This document shows positions 1 through 6,877 of a stretch of DNA of 32,289 nt, in pieces (positions within the stretch are counted from its first letter, which is position 1; every line of letters starts with the position of its first letter). Below the pieces are notes generated by a model. That model was not told the origin of the DNA. It saw only the letters and a program-made list of their open reading frames with translations, and made no database searches. Location of the stretch: assembly GCA_900543175.1 (NCBI GenBank), contig UQQO01000009.1, positions 1 to 32,289 of the forward strand, read 5' to 3'. The position numbers and the translations under genes are program-made. Source of the DNA: an uncultured Fusobacterium sp. (GTDB taxonomy: Bacteria > Fusobacteriota > Fusobacteriia > Fusobacteriales > Fusobacteriaceae).

Positions 1-10
1 AAAAAAGAGA

Positions 11-53
11 GCTGAGTAAAACATTTTTTTTAAAATGTTACTCAGCTTTTTTT
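11..53 (+). terminator. Intrinsic terminator of an upstream gene
   Basis: A hairpin pairs GCTGAGTAA at 11-19 with the TTACTCAGC arm ending at 46; a CATTTT/AAAATG inner helix and a 2-nt bulge complete it. Seven T follow. An A-run precedes the stem, so it could also stop leftward transcription. The gene it serves lies outside the window. Confidence 0.85.
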
Positions 54-105
54 ATAATAAAGTTTTTATATAGTGTAAAAAATGAAAATAAATTTCATAA
101 AATAG

Positions 106-134
106 TTGACAAGCTAGCTGACAAGTAATATAAT
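106..134 (+). promoter_or_regulatory. Promoter of the lysine-riboswitch transcript
   Basis: TTGACA at 106-111 and TATAAT at 129-134 are separated by exactly 17 nt, a perfect sigma-70 consensus. Transcription would start near 141, just before the riboswitch aptamer. Confidence 0.9.
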
Positions 135-157
135 AAGACAACAATCAAATAGTAGTG

Positions 158-325
158 TACGAAGATAGAGGTTGCATAATCTAAGAGTACTTGAAAACAA
201 GATTTGTGTATCGTTTTTAAGGAAAGGAGAGGTTGCCGAAGATTATTTACAGACACAACTGTAAGTATTCTGGGACAATATATAATATGTATTGGACTGT
301 CACAATATGTGGAGAGCTATCATAG
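158..325 (+). promoter_or_regulatory. Lysine riboswitch (L box)
   Basis: The stretch carries the conserved landmarks of the lysine aptamer in the right order: GAAGATAGAGGTTGC (161-175), AAGAGTA (182-188), AGGAAAGGAGAGG (220-232), GCCGAAGA (235-242), CTGG (270-273), GGACTGTCA (295-303) and GGAGAGCTATC (311-321). P1 forms from GATAG (164-168) and CTATC (317-321). The family binds L-lysine and usually represses lysine synthesis or transport by premature termination. A terminator hairpin at 364-413 is the probable expression platform, with 327-337 able to pair with 366-378 as antiterminator. Recognition is by motif reading, not by a covariance model. Confidence 0.93.
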
Positions 326-363
326 TAAATTATAATGTTTTTCTATCTTATGAAAATATAATT

Positions 364-413
364 GCCATGAGTTAATTTTTGTGTATCTTCAAGAATTAAT
401 TCGTGGCTTTTTT
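364..413 (+). terminator. Riboswitch-controlled terminator
   Basis: GCCATGAGTTAAT (364-376) pairs, with two G-U wobbles, with the arm ending GTGGC at 407, followed by TTTTTT. It sits between the lysine aptamer and the transporter start codon. Lysine binding is expected to favour this hairpin and switch off the downstream gene. Confidence 0.85.
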
Positions 414-455
414 ATTTGTACTACTAGAATATTTTACAAAATGGGGGCATTTTTT

Positions 456-2048
456 ATGAAAAACAGATTTTTAAGAGCAGCATCAATTTTAGGAGGAGCA
501 TTCCTTATGTTATCAACTGGGGCATTTGCTGAAGAGGCAGCATATCAGCCAGCACTATATTCAACTTTTTGGTCTTTAGTACCACCGATAGTGGCTATTG
601 TATTGGCATTGATTACAAAAGAGGTATATAGCTCATTGTTTATTGGAATAGTAGTTGGAGGACTTTTCTATTCAGGATTTCAATTTGAAACTACTATGAC
701 ACATATTTTACAAGGTGGTTTAGTAAAAGTTTTAGCAGACTCTTATAACGTAGGGATATTGATATTTTTAGTTATTCTTGGTGGAATGGTTTGTCTTATG
801 AATGCAGCTGGAGGATCAAGGGCATTCGGACAATGGGCAAGTAAAAGAATAAAATCACGTGTAGGGGCACAATTAGCTACAATACTATTAGGAGTATTAA
901 TATTTGTAGATGACTATTTTAACTGCTTAACAGTGGGAAGTGTAATGCGTCCTGTAACAGATAAACACAATGTATCACGTGCAAAACTTGCTTATATAAT
1001 TGACTCAACAGCAGCACCAGTGTGTATCATTGCTCCAATTTCATCTTGGGCAGCAGCAGTAACAGGATTTGTTCCTGGAGAAGATGGATTCTCAGTATTT
1101 ATCAATGCAATTCCATATAACTTCTATGCACTTTTAACTATAACAATGTTAGTTTTCTTAGTTATATTAGGAGTAGATTATGGACCAATGAAAAAACATG
1201 AGGAAAATGCAGCAAATGGAGATCTATTTACAACAGCAGATCGTTCATTTGTAAATGAGGAAGCTCAAGTAAATACAAAGGGAAATGTATATGATTTAGT
1301 AATTCCAGTTGTATTATTAATTATTTGCTGTGTAACTGGAATGATATATAGTGGTGGATTCTTCAGTGGTTCAAGTTTTGTAGAATCATTCTCTAACAGT
1401 GATGCTTCTGTAGGGCTAGCTTTAGGAAGTATATTTGCATTAATCATAACAATAGCTTTTTATTCAGTGAGAAAAGTTCTTTCATTTACAACTTGTATGA
1501 ACTGTATTCCAGAAGGATTTAAAGCAATGGTACCAGCTATTATAATCTTAACATTTGCTTGGACATTGAAAGCTATGACAGATAGTTTAGGAGCTGCTCC
1601 ATATGTAGCAGGAATGATGCAAAGTTCAGCAGCAGGACTTATGAATATGTTACCAGCTATTATATTTATTGTAGGTTGTGGACTTGCCTTTGCAACTGGA
1701 ACATCGTGGGGAACATTTGGAATCTTAATTCCTATTGTTGTTGCAGTATTTGAAAGTGATCCTGAAATGATGATTATAGCTATTTCAGCATGTATGGCAG
1801 GTGCTGTTTGTGGAGATCACTGCTCACCTATCTCTGACACAACAATTATGGCATCAGCAGGGGCACAAAGTAACCATGTAAACCATGTTTATACTCAACT
1901 ACCTTATGCTTTGACAGTAGCAGGAATTTCATTTGTATCTTATATAATAGTAGGATATACAAGAAGCTTACTATTAGCACTTCCAGCTGGAATAGTTATG
2001 GTGTTTGCTGTATTGTTCTTCTTTAAAATGAAAAATAAAAATAATTAA
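456..2048 (+). CDS. NhaC-family transporter, probable lysine transporter
   Basis: A 530-residue multi-spanning membrane protein of the NhaC Na+/H+ antiporter superfamily. The N-terminus (MKNRFLRAASILGGAFLMLS, then AFA) looks like a cleavable signal peptide or a first membrane segment. Family-like stretches include VDDYFNCLTVG, DSTAAPVCIIAPISSWAA and the late GTSWGTFGILIPI and GDHCSPISDTT motifs. The start at 456 is chosen because GGGGG lies 9 nt upstream; a longer in-frame GTG at 381 falls inside the riboswitch terminator and is not credible. The leader carries a lysine riboswitch, so lysine is the most likely substrate. Published comparative genomics of L boxes predicted NhaC-type lysine transporters and named them LysW. 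Substrate is inference; family is clear. Confidence 0.9.
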   Translation: MKNRFLRAASILGGAFLMLSTGAFAEEAAYQPALYSTFWSLVPPIVAIVLALITKEVYSSLFIGIVVGGLFYSGFQFETTMTHILQGGLVKVLADSYNVGILIFLVILGGMVCLMNAAGGSRAFGQWASKRIKSRVGAQLATILLGVLIFVDDYFNCLTVGSVMRPVTDKHNVSRAKLAYIIDSTAAPVCIIAPISSWAAAVTGFVPGEDGFSVFINAIPYNFYALLTITMLVFLVILGVDYGPMKKHEENAANGDLFTTADRSFVNEEAQVNTKGNVYDLVIPVVLLIICCVTGMIYSGGFFSGSSFVESFSNSDASVGLALGSIFALIITIAFYSVRKVLSFTTCMNCIPEGFKAMVPAIIILTFAWTLKAMTDSLGAAPYVAGMMQSSAAGLMNMLPAIIFIVGCGLAFATGTSWGTFGILIPIVVAVFESDPEMMIIAISACMAGAVCGDHCSPISDTTIMASAGAQSNHVNHVYTQLPYALTVAGISFVSYIIVGYTRSLLLALPAGIVMVFAVLFFFKMKNKNN

Positions 2049-2063
2049 AATAAAAAGTTAATG

Positions 2064-2104
2064 AAAACTCTTCTATCTTTTAATAAGGTAGGGGAGTTTT
2101 TTTG
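2064..2104 (+). terminator. Intrinsic terminator after the NhaC-family gene
   Basis: AAAACTC-TCTATC pairs with GGTAGGGGAGTTTT, followed by a T-run reaching 2104. An ATG at 2061 opens an in-frame extension of the next gene, but that reading would run through this hairpin. Confidence 0.8.
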
Positions 2105-2108
2105 TTTA

Positions 2109-2137
2109 TTGCTAAATAAAGAAAAATATTCTATACT
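2109..2137 (+). promoter_or_regulatory. Promoter of the GNAT-EamA pair
   Basis: TTGCTA (2109-2114) and TATACT (2132-2137) are 17 nt apart, giving a start near 2144, just before the ribosome binding site of the 2157 gene. Confidence 0.7.
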
Positions 2138-2156
2138 GAGATTAAGGGGTGATAAA

Positions 2157-2588
2157 ATGATAAAAAAATTTGATGGAACTATTGAGATGGTAAGAGATGT
2201 TATGACTATTGACAATGAATCTTTTAAAGATATTGATTGTAGTGCAGAAACTCTTTGTAAACGGCTAGAGAAAAATAAGCAGTATGAATTATATGTGAAA
2301 TATGAGAAAGATATTCCAATAGGCTATCTGGGGCTGTTATATGTGGCAAATTTGCATTATGATGGAGTTTGGGTAGATTTAATAGCTGTGAGAAAAGAAT
2401 GGCAAAATAAAGGGATAGGACAGGAACTATTAAAATTTGCTCAAGAGAGAGCTAAAGAAAATGGTATAGATACAATAACAGGACTTGTAAAGAGGGAAAA
2501 TCTATCATCGTCAGCTATGTTTAAAAAGGAAAAATTTAATTGTGATGAAACAGGATTTCTTCTTTATATAAAAGGATTAGAAAAATAA
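2157..2588 (+). CDS. GNAT-family N-acetyltransferase
   Basis: A 143-residue cytoplasmic protein with the GNAT fold, which transfers an acyl group from acyl-CoA to an amine. The acetyl-CoA loop is visible as VRKEWQNKGIGQELL (R/Q-x-x-G-x-G/A type), preceded by the beta-4 strand VWVDLIAV and followed by the helix FAQERAKENG and a strand-4/5 segment with NLSSSAMFKKEKF. The start at 2157 has AAGGGGTG just upstream; the upstream ATG at 2061 lies in a terminator. The substrate cannot be read from the sequence. It is probably transcribed with the EamA permease that begins 9 nt downstream. Confidence 0.85.
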   Translation: MIKKFDGTIEMVRDVMTIDNESFKDIDCSAETLCKRLEKNKQYELYVKYEKDIPIGYLGLLYVANLHYDGVWVDLIAVRKEWQNKGIGQELLKFAQERAKENGIDTITGLVKRENLSSSAMFKKEKFNCDETGFLLYIKGLEK

Positions 2589-2597
2589 GGTGTGGAT

Positions 2598-3473
2598 ATG
2601 GAAAGAAATAGAAAAGTAGAGGTTGTAGCTTCTATAATTTTAGCAGTAGTAGCTTTGGTTTGGGGAACAACTTATGCAGTGATAAAAGATACTTTAAGTG
2701 TGGTTCAACCTTTTTCACTTATGATGTTTAGATTTGGGTTTTCAGCATTGATTTTAAGTTTGATGTATTTAAAAAAATTTAAAACAATAAAAAGTGTAGA
2801 TCTAAAGAGAGGAATAATAATAGGAATATTTATGTTCTTAGCCTTTTATTTCTTAATAGTGAGCATTAGATTTACAACAGCTTCAAAATTTTCCTTTATA
2901 GTAGGAGCTTATGTATTGATAGTTCCATTTTTATCTTGGGTTATAAATAAAACAAAGTTAGATAGATATGCAATAGTGGGAGCTATTTTAGCAACTATTG
3001 GACTTGCTTTTTTAACAATGGAGAGGGGAGCTGTATTTAATCTTTGGGATCTTGTAGCAGGTTGTTGCTCTTTTTTCTTTGCAGCTCATATGATAGCTAT
3101 TGAAAAATATAGTGGAGATTCAGATCCTATACTTCTTACAATTATTCAATTTATAACAACAGCAGTTTTATTTATAATTTTAACTGGTATAAAAGAGGGG
3201 TATGATTTTACAGTGCTTCCTGAAATAAAATGGACTTTAGGATATTTAGTGATCATAAGCACAATAATTCCATTTGCTATACAGAATATTGTTCAAAGAT
3301 ATATCTCTTCTACAAGTACAGCATTGATTTTAACTTTACAATCAGCTTTTGGCTCAATTTTTGCAGTTTATTATTTAGATGAGAGAATGACAAAGCAGAT
3401 GATAATAGGGTGTTTATTGATTTTTATAGCAATAGTTTTTCAAGAAACAAAATTAAAATTTTTAAAAAGATAA
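2598..3473 (+). CDS. EamA/DMT-family permease
   Basis: A 291-residue inner-membrane protein with about ten hydrophobic segments in two repeats, typical of the drug/metabolite transporter superfamily (EamA domains). Hallmarks are the N-terminal VWGTTYAVIKDTL segment, the RFGFSALIL second helix, and the second-half signature ISSTSTALILTLQSAFGSIFAVYYLDERMT. ATG 2598 is preferred because AAGG lies 7 nt upstream; a GTG at 2592 is an alternative that adds two residues. Members export amino acids, metabolites or toxic compounds; the substrate here is unknown. The close spacing to the GNAT gene implies a two-gene operon. There is no terminator until the duplicated region that begins at 3486. Confidence 0.88.
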   Translation: MERNRKVEVVASIILAVVALVWGTTYAVIKDTLSVVQPFSLMMFRFGFSALILSLMYLKKFKTIKSVDLKRGIIIGIFMFLAFYFLIVSIRFTTASKFSFIVGAYVLIVPFLSWVINKTKLDRYAIVGAILATIGLAFLTMERGAVFNLWDLVAGCCSFFFAAHMIAIEKYSGDSDPILLTIIQFITTAVLFIILTGIKEGYDFTVLPEIKWTLGYLVIISTIIPFAIQNIVQRYISSTSTALILTLQSAFGSIFAVYYLDERMTKQMIIGCLLIFIAIVFQETKLKFLKR

Positions 3474-3489
3474 AATTTTTCCTAATAAA

Positions 3490-3532
3490 GTCACAAAATT
3501 TTCACAATTGTTTGTTATATTAATATCATAAA
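3490..3532 (+). promoter_or_regulatory. Candidate activator-dependent promoter A (GTCACA-N5-TTCACA)
   Basis: Two direct hexamers, GTCACA (3490-3495) and TTCACA (3501-3506), lie one helical turn apart (11 nt). A -10-like CATAAA begins exactly 26 nt after the start of the second hexamer. The place where a -35 should be (about 3504) overlaps the second hexamer and does not match TTGACA. This is the geometry of class II activation by OmpR/PhoB-family regulators, whose boxes are 11-bp direct repeats. The same arrangement recurs at 3646-3688. Confidence 0.45.
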
Positions 3533-3560
3533 TCTTTCCCCAAGATGTTTTAATATATAG
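3531..3560 (+). repeat. 30-bp direct repeat, copy 1
   Basis: The 30 nt from 3531 to 3560 (key parts ATCTTTCCCCAAGAT and GTTTTAATATATAG) recur without mismatch at 3688-3717. Each copy is followed within 13 nt by an intrinsic terminator and preceded by an 11-nt-spaced TCACA pair, so the identity belongs to a larger duplicated module. Confidence 0.97.
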
Positions 3561-3604
3561 AAAATAAGAAAAAATCCCTCTTCCCCAAAAGGGATTTTTT
3601 CTAT
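3539..3604 (+). ncRNA. Candidate small RNA A (~65 nt)
   Basis: If transcription starts about 7 nt after the -10-like CATAAA (3527-3532), the RNA begins within TTTCCCC, runs through AAGATGTTTTAATATATAG and an A-rich linker, and ends in the terminator AAAAAATCCC...GGGATTTTTT (3569-3600). It has no start codon with an open frame of any length. It shows UUCCCC twice, at its 5' end and in the terminator loop (CTTCCCC). C-rich single-stranded motifs in Gram-positive sRNAs often pair with ribosome binding sites. No match to a named RNA family is claimed. Confidence 0.42.
3569..3600. terminator. Bidirectional terminator, module A
   Basis: AAAAAATCCC (3571 region) pairs with GGGATTTTTT (3591-3600) around a CTTCCCCAAAA loop. 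The A-run before and T-run after the stem would let it act on both strands. It can stop read-through from the EamA gene or end candidate sRNA A. Confidence 0.88.
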
Positions 3605-3645
3605 TTTTTGGCGAAAATGATATAAGAAAAATATGTCTTAGAAAG

Positions 3646-3688
3646 TTCACACTAAAGTCACAATTTATTGTTATCATAACAGTATAAA
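3646..3688 (+). promoter_or_regulatory. Candidate activator-dependent promoter B (TTCACA-N5-GTCACA)
   Basis: TTCACA (3646-3651) and GTCACA (3657-3662) repeat the 11-nt period of module A. The -10-like TATAAA (3683-3688) again begins 26 nt after the start of the second hexamer. A near-perfect dyad TGTTAT-C-ATAACA (3670-3682) sits between them; it has no counterpart in module A. Confidence 0.45.
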
Positions 3689-3717
3689 ATCTTTCCCCAA
3701 GATGTTTTAATATATAG
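3688..3717 (+). repeat. 30-bp direct repeat, copy 2
   Basis: Identical to 3531-3560, offset by 157 bp. The sequences on either side have diverged apart from the TCACA pairs and the general plan of the terminator, so selection has probably kept the core. Confidence 0.97.
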
Positions 3718-3758
3718 TTAAGAAAATCCCCCTTATCTCTAAGGGGGATTTTTCTTTT
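3695..3758 (+). ncRNA. Candidate small RNA B (~60 nt)
   Basis: Predicted to start about 7 nt after TATAAA (3683-3688) and end at the terminator 3723-3755. The first ~23 nt equal those of candidate A (TTCCCCAAGATG...), while linker and terminator differ: here the stem has CCCCCTT/AAGGGGG and there is no second free UUCCCC. No open reading frame is present. Confidence 0.42.
3723..3755. terminator. Bidirectional terminator, module B
   Basis: AAAATCCCCCTT (3723-3734) pairs with AAGGGGGATTTT (3741-3752) around ATCTCT, followed by TCTTTTT. The stem also serves leftward transcription, ending the AbgT-family gene whose stop codon is at 3771-3773. Confidence 0.92.
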
Positions 3759-3770
3759 TAGGGAAATAGG

Positions 3771-5330
3771 TTATAGGAAGTTAGTTGTTCCAAAACCTAT
3801 AGGTAAATTTAGTGATAACCAAATAACAAAGAAAATTATACTAGAAACAAGTATAGTTATAGCATGTGGAATCATATATGTTATAAGATCTCCTAAACCA
3901 AATCTTTTATTGTATTTTCCACAGTAAAGTAATATTAAAGCAAAATAACTCATTAGAGGAGATATTACATTTGTAGAAGAATCTCCAAGTCTATAAGCTA
4001 ATTGAGCAAGTTCAGGAGAGATTCCCATTTTGTACAACATAGGTAAGAAAATAGGAGCTAAAAGAACATATTTACTTGTCATAGATCCTATAAATAAGTT
4101 AGCAAAAGCACAGAAGAAAATAAATGCAATAACTAAAGGAATACCTTTTAAACCTATTCTAGCTAAAAATTTTCCACCTTCAGCAGCAATTATTGTACCA
4201 AGTTGAGTATAAGCAAACCAAGATATAAATATTGAAGAGAAGAAACAAAGTACTATAAATGCTCCAAATCCATCTAAAGCTTTAAATAATAAACTCATAA
4301 GATCTTTATCGTTTTTAATTTTTCCAGCACCTATTCCATAGAAAAGTCCAGGGATAAAGAAAATAAAGCAGATAACAGGAACAATAGCTGCTAGTAATGG
4401 ACTCCAACCTAATAGTAATTTTCCAGTATCAGGATTTCTTAAAGGTCCCCAAGAAGGTACAGAAAGTAATCCAATTATAGCAAAAGAAACTATAAAACCA
4501 ATTCCAGCATATTTTAAACCTTTATTTTCTTCAGGAGTAATATTTGTTTCATCTTCAGTAGAGTTTTCTATATCTTCAATAGTATCATTGAAGAAAAGAT
4601 TTAATTTAGGTTCAATAAATTTATCATTAACAAAAGCAATAATAAAAGTTACAAAGAAAGTAAAGAAGAACATAAATATAGAGTTAGCTAGAGGAGTTAC
4701 TATATAAGTAGGGTCTACAATGCTAATAGCAGCAGTAGAAAGCCCTCCAAGTAGAGCATCTATTGAAACTAAACAAGCAGCAAATCCTGCAGAAGTTGAA
4801 CTAAATCCCAATAGGATACCAGCAATAGGATTTCTTTTTAATTGTTTATATAAAATTCCAGCAATCGGAATAACAAGAACATATCCAATATCTCCAGCAA
4901 ATGAAGAGTTTACTCCAAGGAAAGCTATAAAGTAAGAAACATATTTTCCATTTATTTTTTTCATAGCTTTTTTTAAGAAACTAGGGAAAAGTCCCACTTC
5001 ATTTAGAAAGTTAAAGAATAGAGAGAAGAATAAAACTATTCCTAAAGGCTCAAATAAGATAAAATTTTTAACTGCTGATTCAAAAATCCATCTAATTCCT
5101 TCTGGGCATAGTAGATTTTTTACAGTGTAAGTTTGAAGTTCTATCTGTTTTGTAGAACGATTAATAGCTTCAACTTCAACAGAAACTCCCATATTAGACA
5201 GAATAAATGATAAAATTGCAATAATAATAGCAAAGATAATAAAGATAGTAACAGGATGTGGTAACTTATTAGCAACTACTGCTACTTTCCCCAAAAAACC
5301 ACCAGTTTGTTTAGAATTTCCTTCTGACAT
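3771..5330 (-). CDS. AbgT-family transporter
   Basis: A 519-residue polytopic membrane protein of the AbgT family (p-aminobenzoyl-glutamate uptake in E. coli; MtrF-type members export sulfonamides). Typical features are the N-terminal NKLPHPVTIFIIFAII helix, the extracytoplasmic loop after it (EVEAINRSTKQIELQTYTVKNLL), the LGVNSSFAGDIGYVLVIP and GFSSTSAGFAACL re-entrant-like segments, and GSMTSKYVLLAPIFLPML plus YRLGDSSTNVISPLMSYF near the C-terminus. AGGAGAG lies about 10 nt before the ATG. It is transcribed leftward from a promoter at 5402-5430, divergent from the FMN-binding gene. No abgAB hydrolase genes are nearby, so the substrate is open. Confidence 0.9.
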   Translation of the reverse strand: MSEGNSKQTGGFLGKVAVVANKLPHPVTIFIIFAIIIAILSFILSNMGVSVEVEAINRSTKQIELQTYTVKNLLCPEGIRWIFESAVKNFILFEPLGIVLFFSLFFNFLNEVGLFPSFLKKAMKKINGKYVSYFIAFLGVNSSFAGDIGYVLVIPIAGILYKQLKRNPIAGILLGFSSTSAGFAACLVSIDALLGGLSTAAISIVDPTYIVTPLANSIFMFFFTFFVTFIIAFVNDKFIEPKLNLFFNDTIEDIENSTEDETNITPEENKGLKYAGIGFIVSFAIIGLLSVPSWGPLRNPDTGKLLLGWSPLLAAIVPVICFIFFIPGLFYGIGAGKIKNDKDLMSLLFKALDGFGAFIVLCFFSSIFISWFAYTQLGTIIAAEGGKFLARIGLKGIPLVIAFIFFCAFANLFIGSMTSKYVLLAPIFLPMLYKMGISPELAQLAYRLGDSSTNVISPLMSYFALILLYCGKYNKRFGLGDLITYMIPHAITILVSSIIFFVIWLSLNLPIGFGTTNFL

Positions 5331-5401
5331 AATAAAACACTCTCCTTAATGTTTTTAATATAGATTCACTAAAAAAATTTATTAGTGTAGCTAATACTAC
5401 T

Positions 5402-5430
5402 AATATAATTTATTTTGTAGTAAAAGTCAA
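5402..5430 (-). promoter_or_regulatory. Promoter of the AbgT-family gene
   Basis: Reading leftward, TTGACT (5430-5425) and TATATT (5407-5402) are separated by 17 nt. The start of transcription would fall near 5395, giving a leader of about 65 nt. Confidence 0.78.
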
Positions 5431-5586
5431 ATAAAATTTTGATTAGTAATAATACAAAAATATTAAAAAAAATATGAAAAAGAATAAAACAGCACAAAAT
5501 AACAAAAAATAATAAAAACTATTGAAAAAATTTGATAATTACTTTAAAATATAATGAGTGATATTTTAAAAGATGAGGGTGAAAAG

Positions 5587-5943
5587 ATGGAAATTGAAAA
5601 AATAAGAAAATATTGTGTAATTGGATTTATTATTGTAGGGTTAGCATGTATTTTTGTTGAAAAAGCTAACGGACCTAAACTATATACTGGTGTAGGAGAT
5701 GGATTTGACAGTGAAATTACAGTAGAGATTATGGCTAAGAAAAATAGTAAAGGTGAATTAAGAATCTCTGATATAAAATACACTCATGGGGATACTGAAG
5801 CTATAGCAGGACCAGCATTAAATGAACTTGCAACAAAAGTAAAAAATACTCAAAGTATAGATGTTGATGTAGTAGCAGGAGCTACATACTCTTCAGAAGG
5901 ATTTATCCAAGCATTAGAAGATGCATGCTCAAAAATAAAATAA
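5587..5943 (+). CDS. Membrane-anchored FMN-binding domain protein
   Basis: A 118-residue protein with one N-terminal membrane helix (about residues 10-24) and a single FMN_bind domain facing outward. The motif DVVAGATYSS (residues 94-103) matches the flavinylation signature seen in NqrC/RnfG, where ApbE links FMN to the Thr of S/TGAT; here that is Thr100. Start 5587 is chosen because GAGGGTGA lies just before it. The ATG at 5554 overlaps a TATAAT -10 element (5550-5555), so it is probably upstream of the transcript. The gene is divergent from the AbgT gene. It may act as a small extracytoplasmic electron carrier; its redox partner and any ApbE lie outside the window. Confidence 0.82.
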   Translation: MEIEKIRKYCVIGFIIVGLACIFVEKANGPKLYTGVGDGFDSEITVEIMAKKNSKGELRISDIKYTHGDTEAIAGPALNELATKVKNTQSIDVDVVAGATYSSEGFIQALEDACSKIK

Positions 5944-5950
5944 TAATTTT

Positions 5951-5980
5951 AACTGCACTTAATTTTAAGTGCAGTTTTTT
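5951..5980 (+). terminator. Intrinsic terminator after the FMN-binding gene
   Basis: AACTGCACTT (5951-5960) and AAGTGCAGTT (5967-5976) form a perfect 10-bp stem around AATTTT, followed by T residues. Confidence 0.92.
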
Positions 5981-5996
5981 ATAAAAGGTGATATTT

Positions 5997-6845
5997 ATGA
6001 AAATAGGATTAGTTTTAGAAGGTGGAGGAATGAGAGGTATCTATACAGTAGGTGTATTAGATGCCTTTGAAAAAAATAATTTTATGCCAGATTATCTTAT
6101 AGGGGTTTCAGCAGGAGCTTCCAATGGAGTTTCTTTTATATCTAGACAAAAAGGGAGATCATTGAGAATAAATACTAATTATATCAATGATAGAAGATAT
6201 TTGAGTTTATATAATCTTTTAACTCAAGGATCTCTTTTTGGAATGGACTTTATCTACAATGAGATTCCTAATAAAATAGATCCATTTGATTATGAAACTT
6301 TTTTTAAAAATCCATGTGATTTTAAAGTTGGAGTAACTGATGCACTTACAGGGGAACCAGTTTTTTATGGAAAAGATTCTTTAAAAGATGGAGCCACAGT
6401 GTTAAAAGCTTCAGCATCAATTCCTATGGTATCAAAAGCTGTTATCTATAAAGGAAGAGAGTATTTTGATGGTGGAACTTCAAGTCCTATTCCAGTAGAT
6501 GAAGCACTAAAAGATGGATGTGATAAGCTTATAGTAGTTTTAACTAGAGATAGAAATTTTATTAAACCACCATTAAAAATGCAAGGTTTTTGTTCATTGA
6601 TTATGAGAAAATATCCAGCTATGGTAGAACTTCTAAAAAGACATCATGAGGTTTATTTAGAAAATCAAGAGAGAATAAAAGAACTAGAAAAAGAGGGAAA
6701 AGCCTTTGTAATAGCTCCTAAAACTCCTCTATTAATAGACAGATTTGAAAGAAAAAAAGAGAAATTGTTAAAAGAGTATCACCATGGATTTAATGATGGA
6801 GAGGAGTTTTTACAAAATCATTTAAAAAATTTTATCACTAAATAA
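5997..6845 (+). CDS. Patatin-like phospholipase
   Basis: A 282-residue cytoplasmic lipid acyl hydrolase of the patatin family. The oxyanion-hole glycines GGGMRG are at residues 9-14, the nucleophile elbow GVSAG places Ser38, and the catalytic Asp158 sits in DGG (158-160), giving the Ser-Asp dyad. The C-terminal part (from about residue 200) is basic and helical, like the YjjU-type patatins of bacteria. ATG 5997 has GGTG 8 nt upstream; a GTG at 5988 overlaps that ribosome binding site and is rejected as start. It is flanked by terminators on both sides, so it is probably monocistronic. No signal peptide or outer-membrane domain is present, unlike the type V secreted phospholipase FplA of Fusobacterium. 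Confidence 0.9.
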   Translation: MKIGLVLEGGGMRGIYTVGVLDAFEKNNFMPDYLIGVSAGASNGVSFISRQKGRSLRINTNYINDRRYLSLYNLLTQGSLFGMDFIYNEIPNKIDPFDYETFFKNPCDFKVGVTDALTGEPVFYGKDSLKDGATVLKASASIPMVSKAVIYKGREYFDGGTSSPIPVDEALKDGCDKLIVVLTRDRNFIKPPLKMQGFCSLIMRKYPAMVELLKRHHEVYLENQERIKELEKEGKAFVIAPKTPLLIDRFERKKEKLLKEYHHGFNDGEEFLQNHLKNFITK

Positions 6846-6846
6846 A

Positions 6847-6877
6847 AAATTCCAGCATATAGCTGGAACTTTTTTTA
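6847..6877. terminator. Bidirectional terminator between convergent genes
   Basis: TTCCAGC (6850-6856) and GCTGGAA (6862-6868) flank ATATA, with a preceding A-run and a following T-run. It serves the patatin gene (+) and the OmpA-family gene (-). Confidence 0.9.

Noticed and set aside
381..455. GTG-initiated N-terminal extension of the NhaC-family gene
   Set aside because: It lies inside the riboswitch terminator and lacks a ribosome binding site, whereas ATG 456 has both a ribosome binding site and a signal-peptide-like start.
3462..3677. A 71-codon leftward frame over the duplicated intergenic module
   Set aside because: It runs through a terminator and the direct repeat, has no ribosome binding site, and resembles no protein; the repeats are better explained as RNA genes.
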